In this document: positions 16,489-24,383 of the stretch, in pieces | Layout of the letters: each line of letters starts with the position of its first letter | How positions within the stretch are numbered: the stretch's first letter is position 1 | DNA from: Lachnospiraceae bacterium | GTDB taxonomy: Bacteria > Bacillota > Clostridia > Lachnospirales > Lachnospiraceae | NCBI GenBank assembly: GCA_021199405.1 | Contig: JAJQID010000255.1 | Coordinates: 1 to 24,880, forward strand | DNA: 24,880 bases | Direction: 5' to 3' | Made by a program: the position numbers and the translations under genes | Notes under the pieces: model-generated | Told to the model about the DNA's origin: nothing | The model's input: the letters and a program-made list of their open reading frames with translations, nothing else | The model's database searches: none

Positions 16489-17397
16489 ATGAAGGATATG
16501 ATTATTATCGGCGCCGGGCCGGCGGGACTTTCTGCGGCAGTCTATGGGCTGCGGGCAGGTCTGGACCTGGAAATTCTGGAGTCCAGTTATATGGGAGGCG
16601 GCCAGGTATTGAGTACCTATGAGGTGGACAATTATCTGGGGCTGCCTCATTCCAACGGCTTTGACATGGGAATGATATTCCAGAAGCATGTGGCGGATAT
16701 GGGGAAGGAGCCGGTTTGCTGCGATGTAACAGGAATTGAAAAGAGTAAGGAAGGATTTCGGATTACCACCGACCAGGGGGTGATGGAGAGTAAAACCCTG
16801 ATTCTGGCAAGCGGCGCCGTCAATCGAAAGCTGGAGGTGCCCGGGGAGGAGGAGCTTGGAGGAAAGGGTGTTTCCTACTGTGCCACCTGTGACGGCGCTC
16901 TTTATCGCGGACAGACTGTAGCGGTGGTGGGCGGCAGCTACGCCGCGGTGGAGGACGCCATTTATCTGGCAGGTCTCTGCGAGAAGGTGTACCTGATTCA
17001 CAGGCGCGACAGCCTTCGGGCCGGAGCTGTTCTGGAGGAACGGCTGAAGGCGCTTGCCAATGTGAAAATTCTCTGGAATACCCTTCCGGTGGAGATCCTG
17101 GGGAAGGATGAGGTGGAGCGATTTCGCGTCAGAAATAAACTGAGCGGCGAGGAGAGCTTTCTGGACGTGCAGGGTGTGTTTGTGGCGGTGGGTACGGTGC
17201 CCAATACGTTTCTGGTGCAGGGACTGGCCCAGTTGGACGAGCAAGGATATATTGTCGCGGGAGAGGACTGCGCGACGTCGGTGCCGGGACTGTTCGCGGC
17301 GGGAGATCTGCGGACAAAGAAGCTGCGCCAGATCATCACTGCGGTTGCGGACGGAGCCAACGCGGCCACTTCGGCCTGGGAGTATCTGCAGGGCTGA
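16489..17397 (+). CDS. Thioredoxin reductase-like FAD/NAD(P)H oxidoreductase
   Basis: The 302-residue product has the two-domain low-molecular-weight thioredoxin reductase fold. The FAD dinucleotide motif GAGPAG is at 8-13, the redox pair C131-C134 lies in CATCDG, the second dinucleotide motif begins VVGGSYAAVEDA, and HRRDSLRAG carries the basic residues that contact the 2'-phosphate of NADPH. FAAGDLR near the C-terminus contacts FAD. AGGAGG at 16474-16479 supports the ATG at 16489; the longer upstream frame overlaps the previous gene and is rejected. No thioredoxin gene is nearby, so the partner could be thioredoxin or another small disulfide protein. The second motif GGSYAA differs from the more common GGGDSA. 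I leave the symbol empty for that reason, although trxB is plausible. Confidence 0.85.
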   Translation: MKDMIIIGAGPAGLSAAVYGLRAGLDLEILESSYMGGGQVLSTYEVDNYLGLPHSNGFDMGMIFQKHVADMGKEPVCCDVTGIEKSKEGFRITTDQGVMESKTLILASGAVNRKLEVPGEEELGGKGVSYCATCDGALYRGQTVAVVGGSYAAVEDAIYLAGLCEKVYLIHRRDSLRAGAVLEERLKALANVKILWNTLPVEILGKDEVERFRVRNKLSGEESFLDVQGVFVAVGTVPNTFLVQGLAQLDEQGYIVAGEDCATSVPGLFAAGDLRTKKLRQIITAVADGANAATSAWEYLQG

Positions 17398-17466
17398 TAC
17401 TTTATAACGGGGACCGATGGTATACATCAAAATAAAAAGTCTGTTTCCGCTGCTGCCAGGCAACCC

Positions 17467-17497
17467 TTGAATTGTGCACAATTATCAGACAATTCAA
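17467..17497. repeat. Inverted repeat with internal palindrome
   Basis: TTGAATTG (17467-17474) is the exact reverse complement of CAATTCAA (17490-17497), with 15 bases between. Overlapping the left arm is a perfect 14-base palindrome, AATTGTGCACAATT at 17470-17483. It lies 70 bases after the flavoprotein stop and may act as a weak terminator or a protein site. Confidence 0.55.
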
Positions 17498-17713
17498 AAA
17501 ATAGTTTTTCCACAGAAAAATGCAGAAAGTTCTTGACAAATGAAAAATTAGCAAAAATCACAAATCATTTTGCAGGAAAAGCGTCAGAAAATGAATTCCA
17601 GGAGAAAAGGCCATCGCGAAAAGATGAGGAAAAGTGCAAAGTTGTCCACATAAGGATATCCCCGGATTTTCGGATTTTTCAAGTTATACACAAAGTTATC
17701 CACTTTATCCACA
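17472..17713 (+). promoter_or_regulatory. Cluster of DnaA-box-like 9-mers
   Basis: Compared with the consensus TTATNCACA, perfect matches are TTATACACA at 17684-17692 and TTATCCACA at 17705-17713. One-mismatch sites are TTGTGCACA at 17472-17480, TTTTCCACA at 17506-17514, TTGTCCACA at 17642-17650 and TTATCCACT at 17696-17704. The last four cover 72 bases, are all in the same orientation, and the final two abut. No dnaA or dnaN gene is near and gene strand does not flip here, so this is more likely a DnaA-titrating or DnaA-responsive regulatory site than the chromosomal origin. Confidence 0.6.
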
Positions 17714-17928
17714 TCCGGCAGCGCAGGATTTGTCCATTCTTGCATTTTTTTGGCGGAGAACAATCGTTTTGTCGAAAATGAACATAAAAAGAAAAATTTG
17801 GTAAAATCCCCGAAAAATTTCGCGGAAAAAGTTGTCTGAAAAATGAATCGAAAATTTTGAATTTGGGGATTTCGCGGGTATTTGTCCGGTATGGATGTAA
17901 AAAAAATTTAAAAATATAAAAGAAAGCG

Positions 17929-17957
17929 TTGCATAATGTGACGCCTTATGGTAAAAT
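17929..17957 (+). promoter_or_regulatory. Promoter of the butyrate operon
   Basis: TTGCAT at 17929-17934 and TAAAAT at 17952-17957 are separated by 17 bases, close to the sigma-A consensus. An AT-rich tract lies just upstream and could serve as an UP element. The transcript would start near 17964, about 50 bases before thl. Confidence 0.8.
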
Positions 17958-17965
17958 ACCTGCGA

Positions 17966-17983
17966 TTGATAAAAAAATAACAA
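17966..17983. promoter_or_regulatory. Candidate Rex operator
   Basis: TTGATAAAAAAATAACAA matches the Clostridial Rex consensus TTGTTAANNNNTTAACAA at 12 of 14 defined positions, with the correct 4-base centre. It starts about eight bases after the -10 element, over the expected transcription start, where a repressor would block initiation. Rex senses NADH/NAD and is known to repress the thl-crt-bcd genes in Clostridia; its action here is inferred. Confidence 0.65.
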
Positions 17984-18015
17984 TATAATATTATAGGAAA
18001 GAAGGAGAACGAACT

Positions 18016-19197
18016 ATGGCAAAGAAGGTTGTATTGGCAGGCGCGTGCCGTACTGCCATCGGTACGATGGGCGGCACCTTAAGCACTACTCCGGCGGTGG
18101 ATCTGGGTGCAATCGTGATCAAAGAGGCTGTGAACCGGGCAGGCATCAAACCGGAGGACGTGGACCAGGTTTATATGGGCTGTGTGATTCAGGCCGCACA
18201 GGGACAGAACGTGGCCAGACAGGCTTCCATCAAGGCAGGACTTCCCATTGAGGTGCCGGCAGTGACCATGAATGTGGTCTGCGGTTCCGGATTAAACTGT
18301 GTGAATCAGGCTGCGCAGATGATTCTGGCGGGCGACGCGGATGTGGTTGTGGCAGGCGGCATGGAAAATATGTCCATGGCTCCCTATGCTGTTCCCCAGG
18401 GCCGTTACGGCTACAGGATGAACAATGGCGTTCTGGTGGACACCATGATCAAGGACGCGCTTTGGGATGCGTTCAATGATTATCATATGATTAAGACTGC
18501 GGATAATATCTGCGAGGAGTGGGGTCTGACCCGCGAGGAAATCGACGAATTTGCCTTAAAGAGCCAGTTAAAGACAGAGGCGGCTCAGAAGGCTGGCGCT
18601 TTTGATAAAGAGATCGTTCCTGTTATGGTGAAGAAAAAGAAGGAGACCATTGAGTTCAAGGTAGATGAGGGACCCCGTCACGGTTCTACGATCGAGGGCC
18701 TGCAGAAGCTTCGTCCCATCAATCCGGGCGGATATGTGACCGCAGGCAATGCTTCCGGCATCAACGACGGCGCGGCGGCTATCGTGGTCATGAGCGAGGA
18801 GAAGGCGAAGGAGCTTGGCGTGACGCCGATGGCTACCTATGTGACAGGCGCGCTGGCAGGTGTTCGTCCGGAGGTTATGGGCATTGGTCCTGTTGCCGCG
18901 ACGAAGAAGGTGATGGCCAAAACCGGCATGAAGATCGAGGACTTCGATATTATTGAGGCTAATGAAGCCTTTGCCGCTCAGTCCGTGGCGGTGGGCAAAG
19001 ATCTTGGCATCGATGTGGAGAAGCAGCTGAATCCCAACGGCGGCGCAATCGCTCTGGGACATCCGGTGGGCGCTTCCGGCTGCCGTATTCTGGTCACCCT
19101 GCTGTATGAGATGCAGGCAAGGGGCGCAAAGACCGGCCTGGCAACTCTGTGCATCGGCGGCGGCATGGGCTGTGCGACGATTGTAAAGATGGATTGA
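18016..19197 (+). CDS. thlA: Acetyl-CoA acetyltransferase (thiolase)
   Basis: This enzyme condenses two acetyl-CoA into acetoacetyl-CoA, the first step of butyrate formation. The 393-residue product has the acyl-accepting nucleophile C89 in NVVCGSG, the thiolase segment GGMENMS, NEAFA, H349 in GHPVGASG, and the second active cysteine C379 in CIGGGMG. Length and active-site spacing agree with biosynthetic tetrameric thiolases. AAGGAG at 18002-18007 supports the ATG. It is the first gene of the operon behind a strong promoter and a Rex-like site. The symbol thlA follows Clostridium usage; atoB or phaA are the names elsewhere. Confidence 0.95.
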   Translation: MAKKVVLAGACRTAIGTMGGTLSTTPAVDLGAIVIKEAVNRAGIKPEDVDQVYMGCVIQAAQGQNVARQASIKAGLPIEVPAVTMNVVCGSGLNCVNQAAQMILAGDADVVVAGGMENMSMAPYAVPQGRYGYRMNNGVLVDTMIKDALWDAFNDYHMIKTADNICEEWGLTREEIDEFALKSQLKTEAAQKAGAFDKEIVPVMVKKKKETIEFKVDEGPRHGSTIEGLQKLRPINPGGYVTAGNASGINDGAAAIVVMSEEKAKELGVTPMATYVTGALAGVRPEVMGIGPVAATKKVMAKTGMKIEDFDIIEANEAFAAQSVAVGKDLGIDVEKQLNPNGGAIALGHPVGASGCRILVTLLYEMQARGAKTGLATLCIGGGMGCATIVKMD

Positions 19198-19234
19198 TCT
19201 GCTATCCCGTAAAAATCCGGAGGATTATTTTTAT

Positions 19235-20059
19235 ATGGAATTTGTTTTATATGAAGAACAGGGCAGCGTGGCTGTCCTGACCATCAACAGAGAGAGAGCT
19301 TTAAACGCTTTAAACTCTACCGTGCTGGAGGAGCTGGATCAGACCATTAACGCAATTGACCTGGATACCATCCGGTGTCTGATTATCACCGGCGCAGGAG
19401 CGAAGAGCTTTGTGGCGGGTGCGGATATCGGAGAGATGAGCAGCCTGACCAAAGAGGAGGGCGAGGCCTTTGGCAGAAAGGGCAACGATGTATTTCGCAA
19501 AATTGAGACACTGCCCATCCCAGTCATCGCTGCGGTCAACGGCTTTGCGCTGGGCGGCGGCTGTGAGCTGGCCATGAGCTGTGATATCCGCATCTGCTCT
19601 GAGAACGCGGTATTCGGGCAGCCTGAGGTTGGCCTGGGAATCACCCCCGGCTTCGGCGGCACCCAGAGACTGGCCCGCATCGTGGGCGTTGGCATGGCAA
19701 AGCAGATGATATACACTGCCCGCAATATCAAGGCAGCGGAGGCTTACCGGATCGGCCTGGTGAATCAGGTCTGTGCGGCGGAGACGGACGCGGAGGGCAA
19801 TGTGGTGAAAACCGCTCAGGAGGTACTTATGGAGACAGCGCGGAAGCTGGCCTCCACCATTGCAAAGAACGCTCCCATCGCGGTACGCAACTGCAAGAAA
19901 GCCATCAATGAGGGACTGGAGGCTCCCATGGATCAGGCCATTGTGATTGAGGAGAAGCTCTTCGGAGACTGCTTTGAAACTGAGGACCAGAAGTACGGCA
20001 TGGCCTTTTTCCTGGATAAAAATAAAGAAAAGGTGAAGGCGCCCTTCCTGAACAGATGA
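19235..20059 (+). CDS. crt: 3-Hydroxybutyryl-CoA dehydratase (crotonase)
   Basis: Crotonase removes water from 3-hydroxybutyryl-CoA to give crotonyl-CoA. The 274-residue product has the oxyanion-hole segment FVAGADIGEM near residue 60, GFALGGGCELAM with catalytic E111, and the second catalytic glutamate E131 in PEVGLGITPGFGG. Both glutamates match those of rat mitochondrial enoyl-CoA hydratase. It is slightly longer than the usual 260 residues because of a short insert around residue 187 (AETDAEGNVV). GGAGGA upstream of the ATG is a good ribosome binding site. It follows thl by 37 bases and precedes hbd, the order expected for the pathway. Confidence 0.94.
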   Translation: MEFVLYEEQGSVAVLTINRERALNALNSTVLEELDQTINAIDLDTIRCLIITGAGAKSFVAGADIGEMSSLTKEEGEAFGRKGNDVFRKIETLPIPVIAAVNGFALGGGCELAMSCDIRICSENAVFGQPEVGLGITPGFGGTQRLARIVGVGMAKQMIYTARNIKAAEAYRIGLVNQVCAAETDAEGNVVKTAQEVLMETARKLASTIAKNAPIAVRNCKKAINEGLEAPMDQAIVIEEKLFGDCFETEDQKYGMAFFLDKNKEKVKAPFLNR

Positions 20060-20090
20060 TGGTGTCAAAGGCCACTGAATGTGTAATGTA

Positions 20091-20126
20091 AGGCGGCTGT
20101 GGAGACAAACGGCTGCACAGCTGCCT
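20091..20126 (+). repeat. Intercistronic hairpin between crt and hbd
   Basis: AGGCGGCTGTG pairs with CACAGCTGCCT over 11 positions, with one G-T pair and a 14-base loop. There is no T run, so it looks like an mRNA processing or stability element and not a terminator. It ends about 28 bases before hbd. Confidence 0.55.
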
Positions 20127-20153
20127 GGATAATGAATAGGAGGCAATATTATT

Positions 20154-20990
20154 ATGAAAGTAGGCGTAATCGGCGCCGGCACCATGGGGTCCGGCATTGC
20201 GCAGGTGTTTGCTCAGACTCCCGGCTATCAGGTATATCTGTGCGACATTAACGAGGAGTTTGCCGCAAACGGCAAAAAGGAGATTGAGAACAGCTTTGCG
20301 AAGAGAATCGCGAAGGGCAAGATGACTCAGGAAGCGGCGGATGCGGTTCTGGCCAACATTACCACCGGTGTGAAGGATATCTGCACGGAGGCAGATCTGA
20401 TTGTGGAGGCCGCCCTGGAGGTAATGGATGTGAAAAAGCAGACCTTTAAGGAGCTGCAGGACATCGTTCCCGCCACCTGTATTTTTGCCACCAACACCTC
20501 TTCCCTTTCCATTACGGAGATCGGCGCGGGACTGGACAGACCGGTTATCGGTATGCACTTTTTTAATCCGGCTCCGGTGATGAAGCTGATCGAGATCATT
20601 CGCGGCGCCAACACCACCGATGAGGTTTTTGACAGGGTGAAGGCCATTGCTGAAGAGATCGGCAAGACGCCGGTGGAGGTCAATGAGGCAGCCGGTTTTG
20701 TAGTGAACCGTATTCTGATTCCGATGATCAACGAGGGCATCTGCGTGTATGAGGCCGGTGTGGCCAGCGTGGAGGACATCGACACTGCCATGAGACTGGG
20801 CGCCAACCATCCCATGGGTCCGCTGCAGCTGGGCGACTATATAGGGTTGGACATTGTGCTGGCCATCATGGAGGTCATTTACGCGGAGACCGGCGACAGC
20901 AAATATCGCCCGTCACCGCTGCTTCGCAAGATGGTGCGCGCCGGTAAGCTGGGCGTGAAGACCGGCGAAGGCTTCTATAAGTATAACTGA
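20154..20990 (+). CDS. hbd: 3-Hydroxybutyryl-CoA dehydrogenase
   Basis: Hbd reduces acetoacetyl-CoA to (S)-3-hydroxybutyryl-CoA. The 278-residue protein begins with the dinucleotide motif GAGTMGSG at 7-14. D31 at the end of the second strand (YLCDIN) indicates preference for NADH over NADPH. The catalytic dyad is H135 in MHFFNPAP and E147 twelve residues later, and the C-terminal dimerisation domain ends in GVKTGEGFYKY. Length is close to the 280-282 typical of Clostridial enzymes. TAGGAGGC gives a strong ribosome binding site. It lies 94 bases after crt with a hairpin in between. Confidence 0.95.
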   Translation: MKVGVIGAGTMGSGIAQVFAQTPGYQVYLCDINEEFAANGKKEIENSFAKRIAKGKMTQEAADAVLANITTGVKDICTEADLIVEAALEVMDVKKQTFKELQDIVPATCIFATNTSSLSITEIGAGLDRPVIGMHFFNPAPVMKLIEIIRGANTTDEVFDRVKAIAEEIGKTPVEVNEAAGFVVNRILIPMINEGICVYEAGVASVEDIDTAMRLGANHPMGPLQLGDYIGLDIVLAIMEVIYAETGDSKYRPSPLLRKMVRAGKLGVKTGEGFYKYN

Positions 20991-21004
20991 TTTCAGAAAA
21001 GATT

Positions 21005-21041
21005 ACATCAGGCAGACTGTGAATACGGGCTGCCTGTATGT
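21005..21041 (+). repeat. Intercistronic hairpin between hbd and bcd
   Basis: CAGGCAG (21009-21015) pairs with CTGCCTG (21030-21036), extended by ACAT (21005-21008) with ATGT (21038-21041) across one bulged T. The loop is 14 bases, the same loop length as in the crt-hbd hairpin. No T run follows directly, although a T-rich stretch lies at about 21082-21095. Confidence 0.55.
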
Positions 21042-21113
21042 GCTTGAATAAGGCGGCCGGCAGACTGGCGGCAGAAACCGGATTTTTATTTTTTTGAAGG
21101 AGATAAAAAAGAC

Positions 21114-22280
21114 ATGGATTTTACTTTAAGTAAAGAGTATGAAATGGCGAGACAGTTATTCAAGGATTTCGCTGAAAAAGAAGTAAAGCCCCTTGCGCAG
21201 GAAGTGGACGAGACCGAAAGATTTCCCCGTGAAACTGTAGACAAGATGGCAAAATATGGTTTCCTGGGTATTCCTGTTCCGAAGGAATACGGCGGACAGG
21301 GCTGTGATACGCTGACCTACGTTATGTGTGTGGAGGAGCTTTCCAAGGTCTGCGGCACTACTGGTGTTATCGTATCCGCGCATACCTCTCTGTGTATCGA
21401 TCCCATTCTGACATACGGAACAGAGGAGCAGAAGCAGAAATATGTCGTGCCGTTAGCCAAGGGCGAGAAGCTTGGCGCTTTCGGCCTTACCGAGCCCGGC
21501 GCCGGTACAGACGCCCAGGGACAGCAGACCAAGGCGGTTCTGGACGGCGACGAGTGGGTGCTCAACGGCTCCAAGTGCTTTATCACCAACGGAAAAGAGG
21601 CTGACGTTTATATTGTCATTGCGGTGACCGGCAAGGTGGAAAAGCGGGGACGCATGCAGAAGGAAATTTCCGCGTTCATCGTGGAGAAGGGTACACCCGG
21701 TTTTACCTTTGGCACCAAGGAAAATAAGATGGGTATCCGCGGCTCCTCTACCTACGAGCTGATTTTCACTGACTGCCGTATCCCGAAGGAGAATCTGCTG
21801 GGACAGAAGGGCAAGGGCTTCAATATTGCCATGCATACCCTGGACGGTGGACGTATCGGTATCGCGGCGCAGGCGCTGGGTCTGGCGGAGGGCGCTCTGG
21901 AGACCACAGTTGCCTACGTAAAGGAAAGAAAGCAGTTTGGCAAAGCCATCGGCGCTTTCCAGAATACCCAGTTCCAGCTGGCGGATATGGCCACTAAGAC
22001 GGAGGCGGCGAAGAATCTGGTATACAAGGCCGCTCTGAAGAAGGATGAGTTTAAGAAGGATCCGAAGACCTCTTATTCTGTGGAGGCTGCCATGGCGAAG
22101 CTGTATGCAGCGGAAACAGCGATGGAAGTGACCACCAAGGCAGTGCAGCTGCACGGCGGCTATGGCTACATCAGAGAGTATGATGTGGAGCGTATGATGC
22201 GCGACGCCAAGATCACCGAGATCTATGAAGGCACCAGTGAGGTGCAGAGAATGGTCATCAGCGGCGCCCTGCTCAAGTAA
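21114..22280 (+). CDS. bcd: Butyryl-CoA dehydrogenase
   Basis: Bcd is the flavoprotein that reduces crotonyl-CoA to butyryl-CoA. With EtfAB it forms, in anaerobes, an electron-bifurcating complex that also reduces ferredoxin with NADH. The 388-residue product has the acyl-CoA dehydrogenase signatures AFGLTEPGAGTD and the C-terminal segment AKITEIYEGTSEVQR, where E372 is the expected catalytic base, plus the FAD-contacting QLHGGYGY. Length is normal for short-chain dehydrogenases (380-385). GAAGGAGA precedes the ATG. The direct neighbourhood of etfB and etfA supports a Bcd-Etf complex and not a general acyl-CoA dehydrogenase. Confidence 0.95.
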   Translation: MDFTLSKEYEMARQLFKDFAEKEVKPLAQEVDETERFPRETVDKMAKYGFLGIPVPKEYGGQGCDTLTYVMCVEELSKVCGTTGVIVSAHTSLCIDPILTYGTEEQKQKYVVPLAKGEKLGAFGLTEPGAGTDAQGQQTKAVLDGDEWVLNGSKCFITNGKEADVYIVIAVTGKVEKRGRMQKEISAFIVEKGTPGFTFGTKENKMGIRGSSTYELIFTDCRIPKENLLGQKGKGFNIAMHTLDGGRIGIAAQALGLAEGALETTVAYVKERKQFGKAIGAFQNTQFQLADMATKTEAAKNLVYKAALKKDEFKKDPKTSYSVEAAMAKLYAAETAMEVTTKAVQLHGGYGYIREYDVERMMRDAKITEIYEGTSEVQRMVISGALLK

Positions 22281-22315
22281 GGCGTCACATAATCTTTAAA
22301 GAGAGGAAAAATAAC

Positions 22316-23101
22316 ATGAAAATAATTGTTTGCATTAAACAGGTTCCGGATACAAAGGGCGGCGTAAAGTTCAACCCGGACGGAACATTGGACAGAGCCG
22401 GTATGCTGGCGATCATGAATCCGGATGATAAGGCCGGACTGGAAGCGGCGCTGAGATTAAAGGATGAGTATGGAGCGGAGGTCACTGTTCTGACCATGGG
22501 TCTGCCCAAGGCGACGGACGCTCTGAGAGAAGCCCTTGCCATGGGCGCGGACAAAGCCATTCTGGTGACTGACAGAGTGCTGGGGGGCGCGGATACTTGG
22601 GCTACCTCTACCACCGTCGCAGGCGCTATCCGCAATCTGGAATACGACCTGATCATCACCGGACGTCAGGCCATTGACGGCGATACTGCGCAGGTAGGAC
22701 CGCAGATCGCGGAGCATCTGGGTATTCCGGTAATTTCCTATGCTCAGGATATTAAGATTGAGGGCAACAAGGTGGTCGTACAGCGCCAGTATGACGACAG
22801 ATATCATGTGCTGGAGGCGCAGATGCCCTGCCTGATCACCGCTCTGAGCGAGCTGAATGAGCCTCGTTACATGACTCCCGGCGGTATTTTTGACGCATGC
22901 CAGGCTGAGATTATTACCTGGGGCAGAAAAGACCTGGTGGATGTGGATGATTCTAATCTGGGACTGGCCGGCTCCCCGACCAAGATTGCGAAGGCCTCTG
23001 ACAAGGTCCGCAAGGGCGCGGGAGAGAAGGTAGTGCCGGAGTCCCCGGAGGAAGCGGTCAGCTACATTGTGGGCAAGCTGGATGAGAAGCATATTATCTG
23101 A
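22316..23101 (+). CDS. etfB: Electron transfer flavoprotein beta subunit
   Basis: EtfB forms a heterodimer with EtfA and passes electrons to Bcd. In the bifurcating forms the beta subunit binds the FAD that accepts electrons from NADH. The 261-residue product starts MKIIVCIKQVPDT and contains the EtfB signature TGRQAIDGDTAQVGP near residue 117, where classical housekeeping Etf binds AMP and bifurcating Etf binds FAD. Genome context (bcd before, etfA after) favours the bifurcating type. AGAGAGG precedes the ATG. Its TGA stop lies inside the left terminal repeat of the structured element at 23098-23292. Confidence 0.93.
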   Translation: MKIIVCIKQVPDTKGGVKFNPDGTLDRAGMLAIMNPDDKAGLEAALRLKDEYGAEVTVLTMGLPKATDALREALAMGADKAILVTDRVLGGADTWATSTTVAGAIRNLEYDLIITGRQAIDGDTAQVGPQIAEHLGIPVISYAQDIKIEGNKVVVQRQYDDRYHVLEAQMPCLITALSELNEPRYMTPGGIFDACQAEIITWGRKDLVDVDDSNLGLAGSPTKIAKASDKVRKGAGEKVVPESPEEAVSYIVGKLDEKHII

Positions 23102-23292
23102 TGATACCAGGGTCGAAAGGTCAGTAATGGAACGCTCGCGTTCCAATTACTGACTTTGCGACCCGCCAAAACATGAGAAAGTGGCCATTTTTCGTAGAAA
23201 AATGAGCTGCAAAGCATGCCCTACGGGTAGGATTTCGAATGTTTTGAGGATTTCGAGAGCACGAAGTGCGAAGAAATCCGGAGTATCATCAG
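23098..23292. repeat. Multi-hairpin element with 10-base terminal inverted repeats between etfB and etfA
   Basis: CTGATGATAC (23098-23107) and GTATCATCAG (23283-23292) are perfect inverted repeats bounding 195 bases. Inside are a long hairpin at 23110-23164 (24 pairs, three bulges, CTCG loop), a closing stem CAAAACAT (23167-23174) with ATGTTTTG (23239-23246) that encloses hairpins at 23181-23210 and 23220-23231, and a hairpin at 23248-23279 with inner GCAC-GAA-GTGC. The nested, almost fully paired layout fits a REP- or MITE-like interspersed repeat, or a structured RNA made from the operon mRNA. No ORF is inside. Confidence 0.75.
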
Positions 23293-23328
23293 AAATAAAT
23301 TATTATGATATCATAAGAGGTGACAAGG

Positions 23329-24372
23329 ATGAATTTAGAAGAATATAAGGGCGTATACGTATTTGCCCAGCAGGTAGATAATGTAATCAGCGGTATTGCC
23401 TTTGAGCTGCTTGGTAAGGCCAGGGAGCTGGCCGCTGATCTGGATACGGACGTGACTGCGGTGCTGGTCGGATATCAGGTAAAGGATATGGCGGATCAGC
23501 TGGCGGAGTACGGTGCAGACAGAGTCATTGTGGTGGACGACCCGGAGCTGGAAACCTACAGAACCGAGCCCTATGCTCAGGCACTGGCTGGCGTGATCAA
23601 TGAGTTTAAGCCGGATATTATGCTGGTAGGAGCTACCGCCATCGGCAGAGATCTGGGTCCTACTGTTTCCGCGAGAGTGGCCACCGGGCTTACCGCGGAC
23701 TGCACGAAGCTGGATATCGGCGATTTCCCGCTGGTAGCGGTTCCCGGAAAGGAGCAGCTGCACAAACAGCTTCTGATGACCCGTCCGGCCTTTGGCGGCA
23801 ATACCATTGCTACTATTGCCTGCCCCAATAATCGCCCGCAGATGGCGACAGTTCGTCCCGGCGTGATGCAGAAGATTACTCCTGTTGCGGGCGCGAAGGC
23901 CGAGGTGATTGAGTATAACCCCGGAATTACGGTCAACAATAAGTTTGTGACGATCAGAGAGGTGGTCAAGGCGGTTTCCAATACCGTTGATATCATGGAC
24001 GCCAAGATCCTGGTCAGCGGCGGCCGCGGTGTGGGCAGTCCGGAGAATTTCAAAATTCTGGAGGATCTGGCTGAGGCCATCGGCGGCACTGTCAGCTGCT
24101 CCCGCGCAGTGGTTGACGCCGGCTGGAAGCCGAAGGATCTGCAGGTAGGTCAGACCGGTAAGACTGTTCGTCCCAACGTATATTTTGCCATTGGTATTTC
24201 TGGCGCCATCCAGCATGTAGCCGGCATGGAAGAGTCCGATATCATCATTGCCATCAATAAGGATGAGGACGCCCCGATCTTTGATGTGGCGGACTATGGT
24301 GTAGTGGGCGACCTGAATAAGATCGTGCCTCAGCTGACAGAAGCTATTAAGGCTGCGAAGGCGAATAAATAA
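23329..24372 (+). CDS. etfA: Electron transfer flavoprotein alpha subunit
   Basis: EtfA is the second Etf subunit and carries the FAD that shuttles electrons to Bcd. The 347-residue product has an N-terminal nucleotide-binding-like half and a C-terminal FAD domain with SGGRGVGSPENF near residue 226, VGQTGKTVRPNVYFAIGISG and the segment IIAINKDEDAPIF, all typical of EtfA. I use the ATG at 23329 with AAGAGG at 23315-23320; an in-frame GTG at 23320 overlaps that ribosome binding site. It is separated from etfB by 227 bases, unusual for subunits of one heterodimer, because of the inserted structured element. No ferredoxin-like N-terminal domain, as found in some bifurcating EtfA proteins, is present. 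Confidence 0.94.
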   Translation: MNLEEYKGVYVFAQQVDNVISGIAFELLGKARELAADLDTDVTAVLVGYQVKDMADQLAEYGADRVIVVDDPELETYRTEPYAQALAGVINEFKPDIMLVGATAIGRDLGPTVSARVATGLTADCTKLDIGDFPLVAVPGKEQLHKQLLMTRPAFGGNTIATIACPNNRPQMATVRPGVMQKITPVAGAKAEVIEYNPGITVNNKFVTIREVVKAVSNTVDIMDAKILVSGGRGVGSPENFKILEDLAEAIGGTVSCSRAVVDAGWKPKDLQVGQTGKTVRPNVYFAIGISGAIQHVAGMEESDIIIAINKDEDAPIFDVADYGVVGDLNKIVPQLTEAIKAAKANK

Positions 24373-24383
24373 CAGAAAATATG

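Larger units (their letters stand above)
17398..17928. other. Long AT-rich intergenic region without a gene
   Basis: This is most of the 618-base gap between the flavoprotein and thl. I see no credible gene: the longest + frame (from 17467) is lysine- and asparagine-rich with no ribosome binding site or family motif. The region holds an inverted repeat at 17467-17497, a cluster of DnaA-box-like 9-mers at 17472-17713, a second inverted repeat (AAATCCCC 17804-17811 with GGGGATTT 17865-17872) and a strongly AT-rich tract at about 17897-17927 just upstream of the thl promoter. Confidence 0.6.

Noticed and set aside
16450..17481. 343-residue minus-strand frame opposite the thioredoxin reductase-like gene
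   Set aside because: It has no motif or start signal and is fully antisense to a clear flavoprotein.
17467..17781. 104-codon plus-strand frame in the long gap before thl
   Set aside because: It has no ribosome binding site, no family resemblance and covers the DnaA-box-like repeats; its composition is that of AT-rich non-coding DNA.
17398..18015. The gap as the chromosomal replication origin oriC
   Set aside because: DnaA boxes are present, but dnaA, dnaN, rpmH and par genes are absent and coding strand does not switch across it. I keep it only as a DnaA-box cluster.
23320..23331. GTG at 23320 as the etfA start
   Set aside because: It overlaps the AAGAGG ribosome binding site; the ATG at 23329 has correct spacing.
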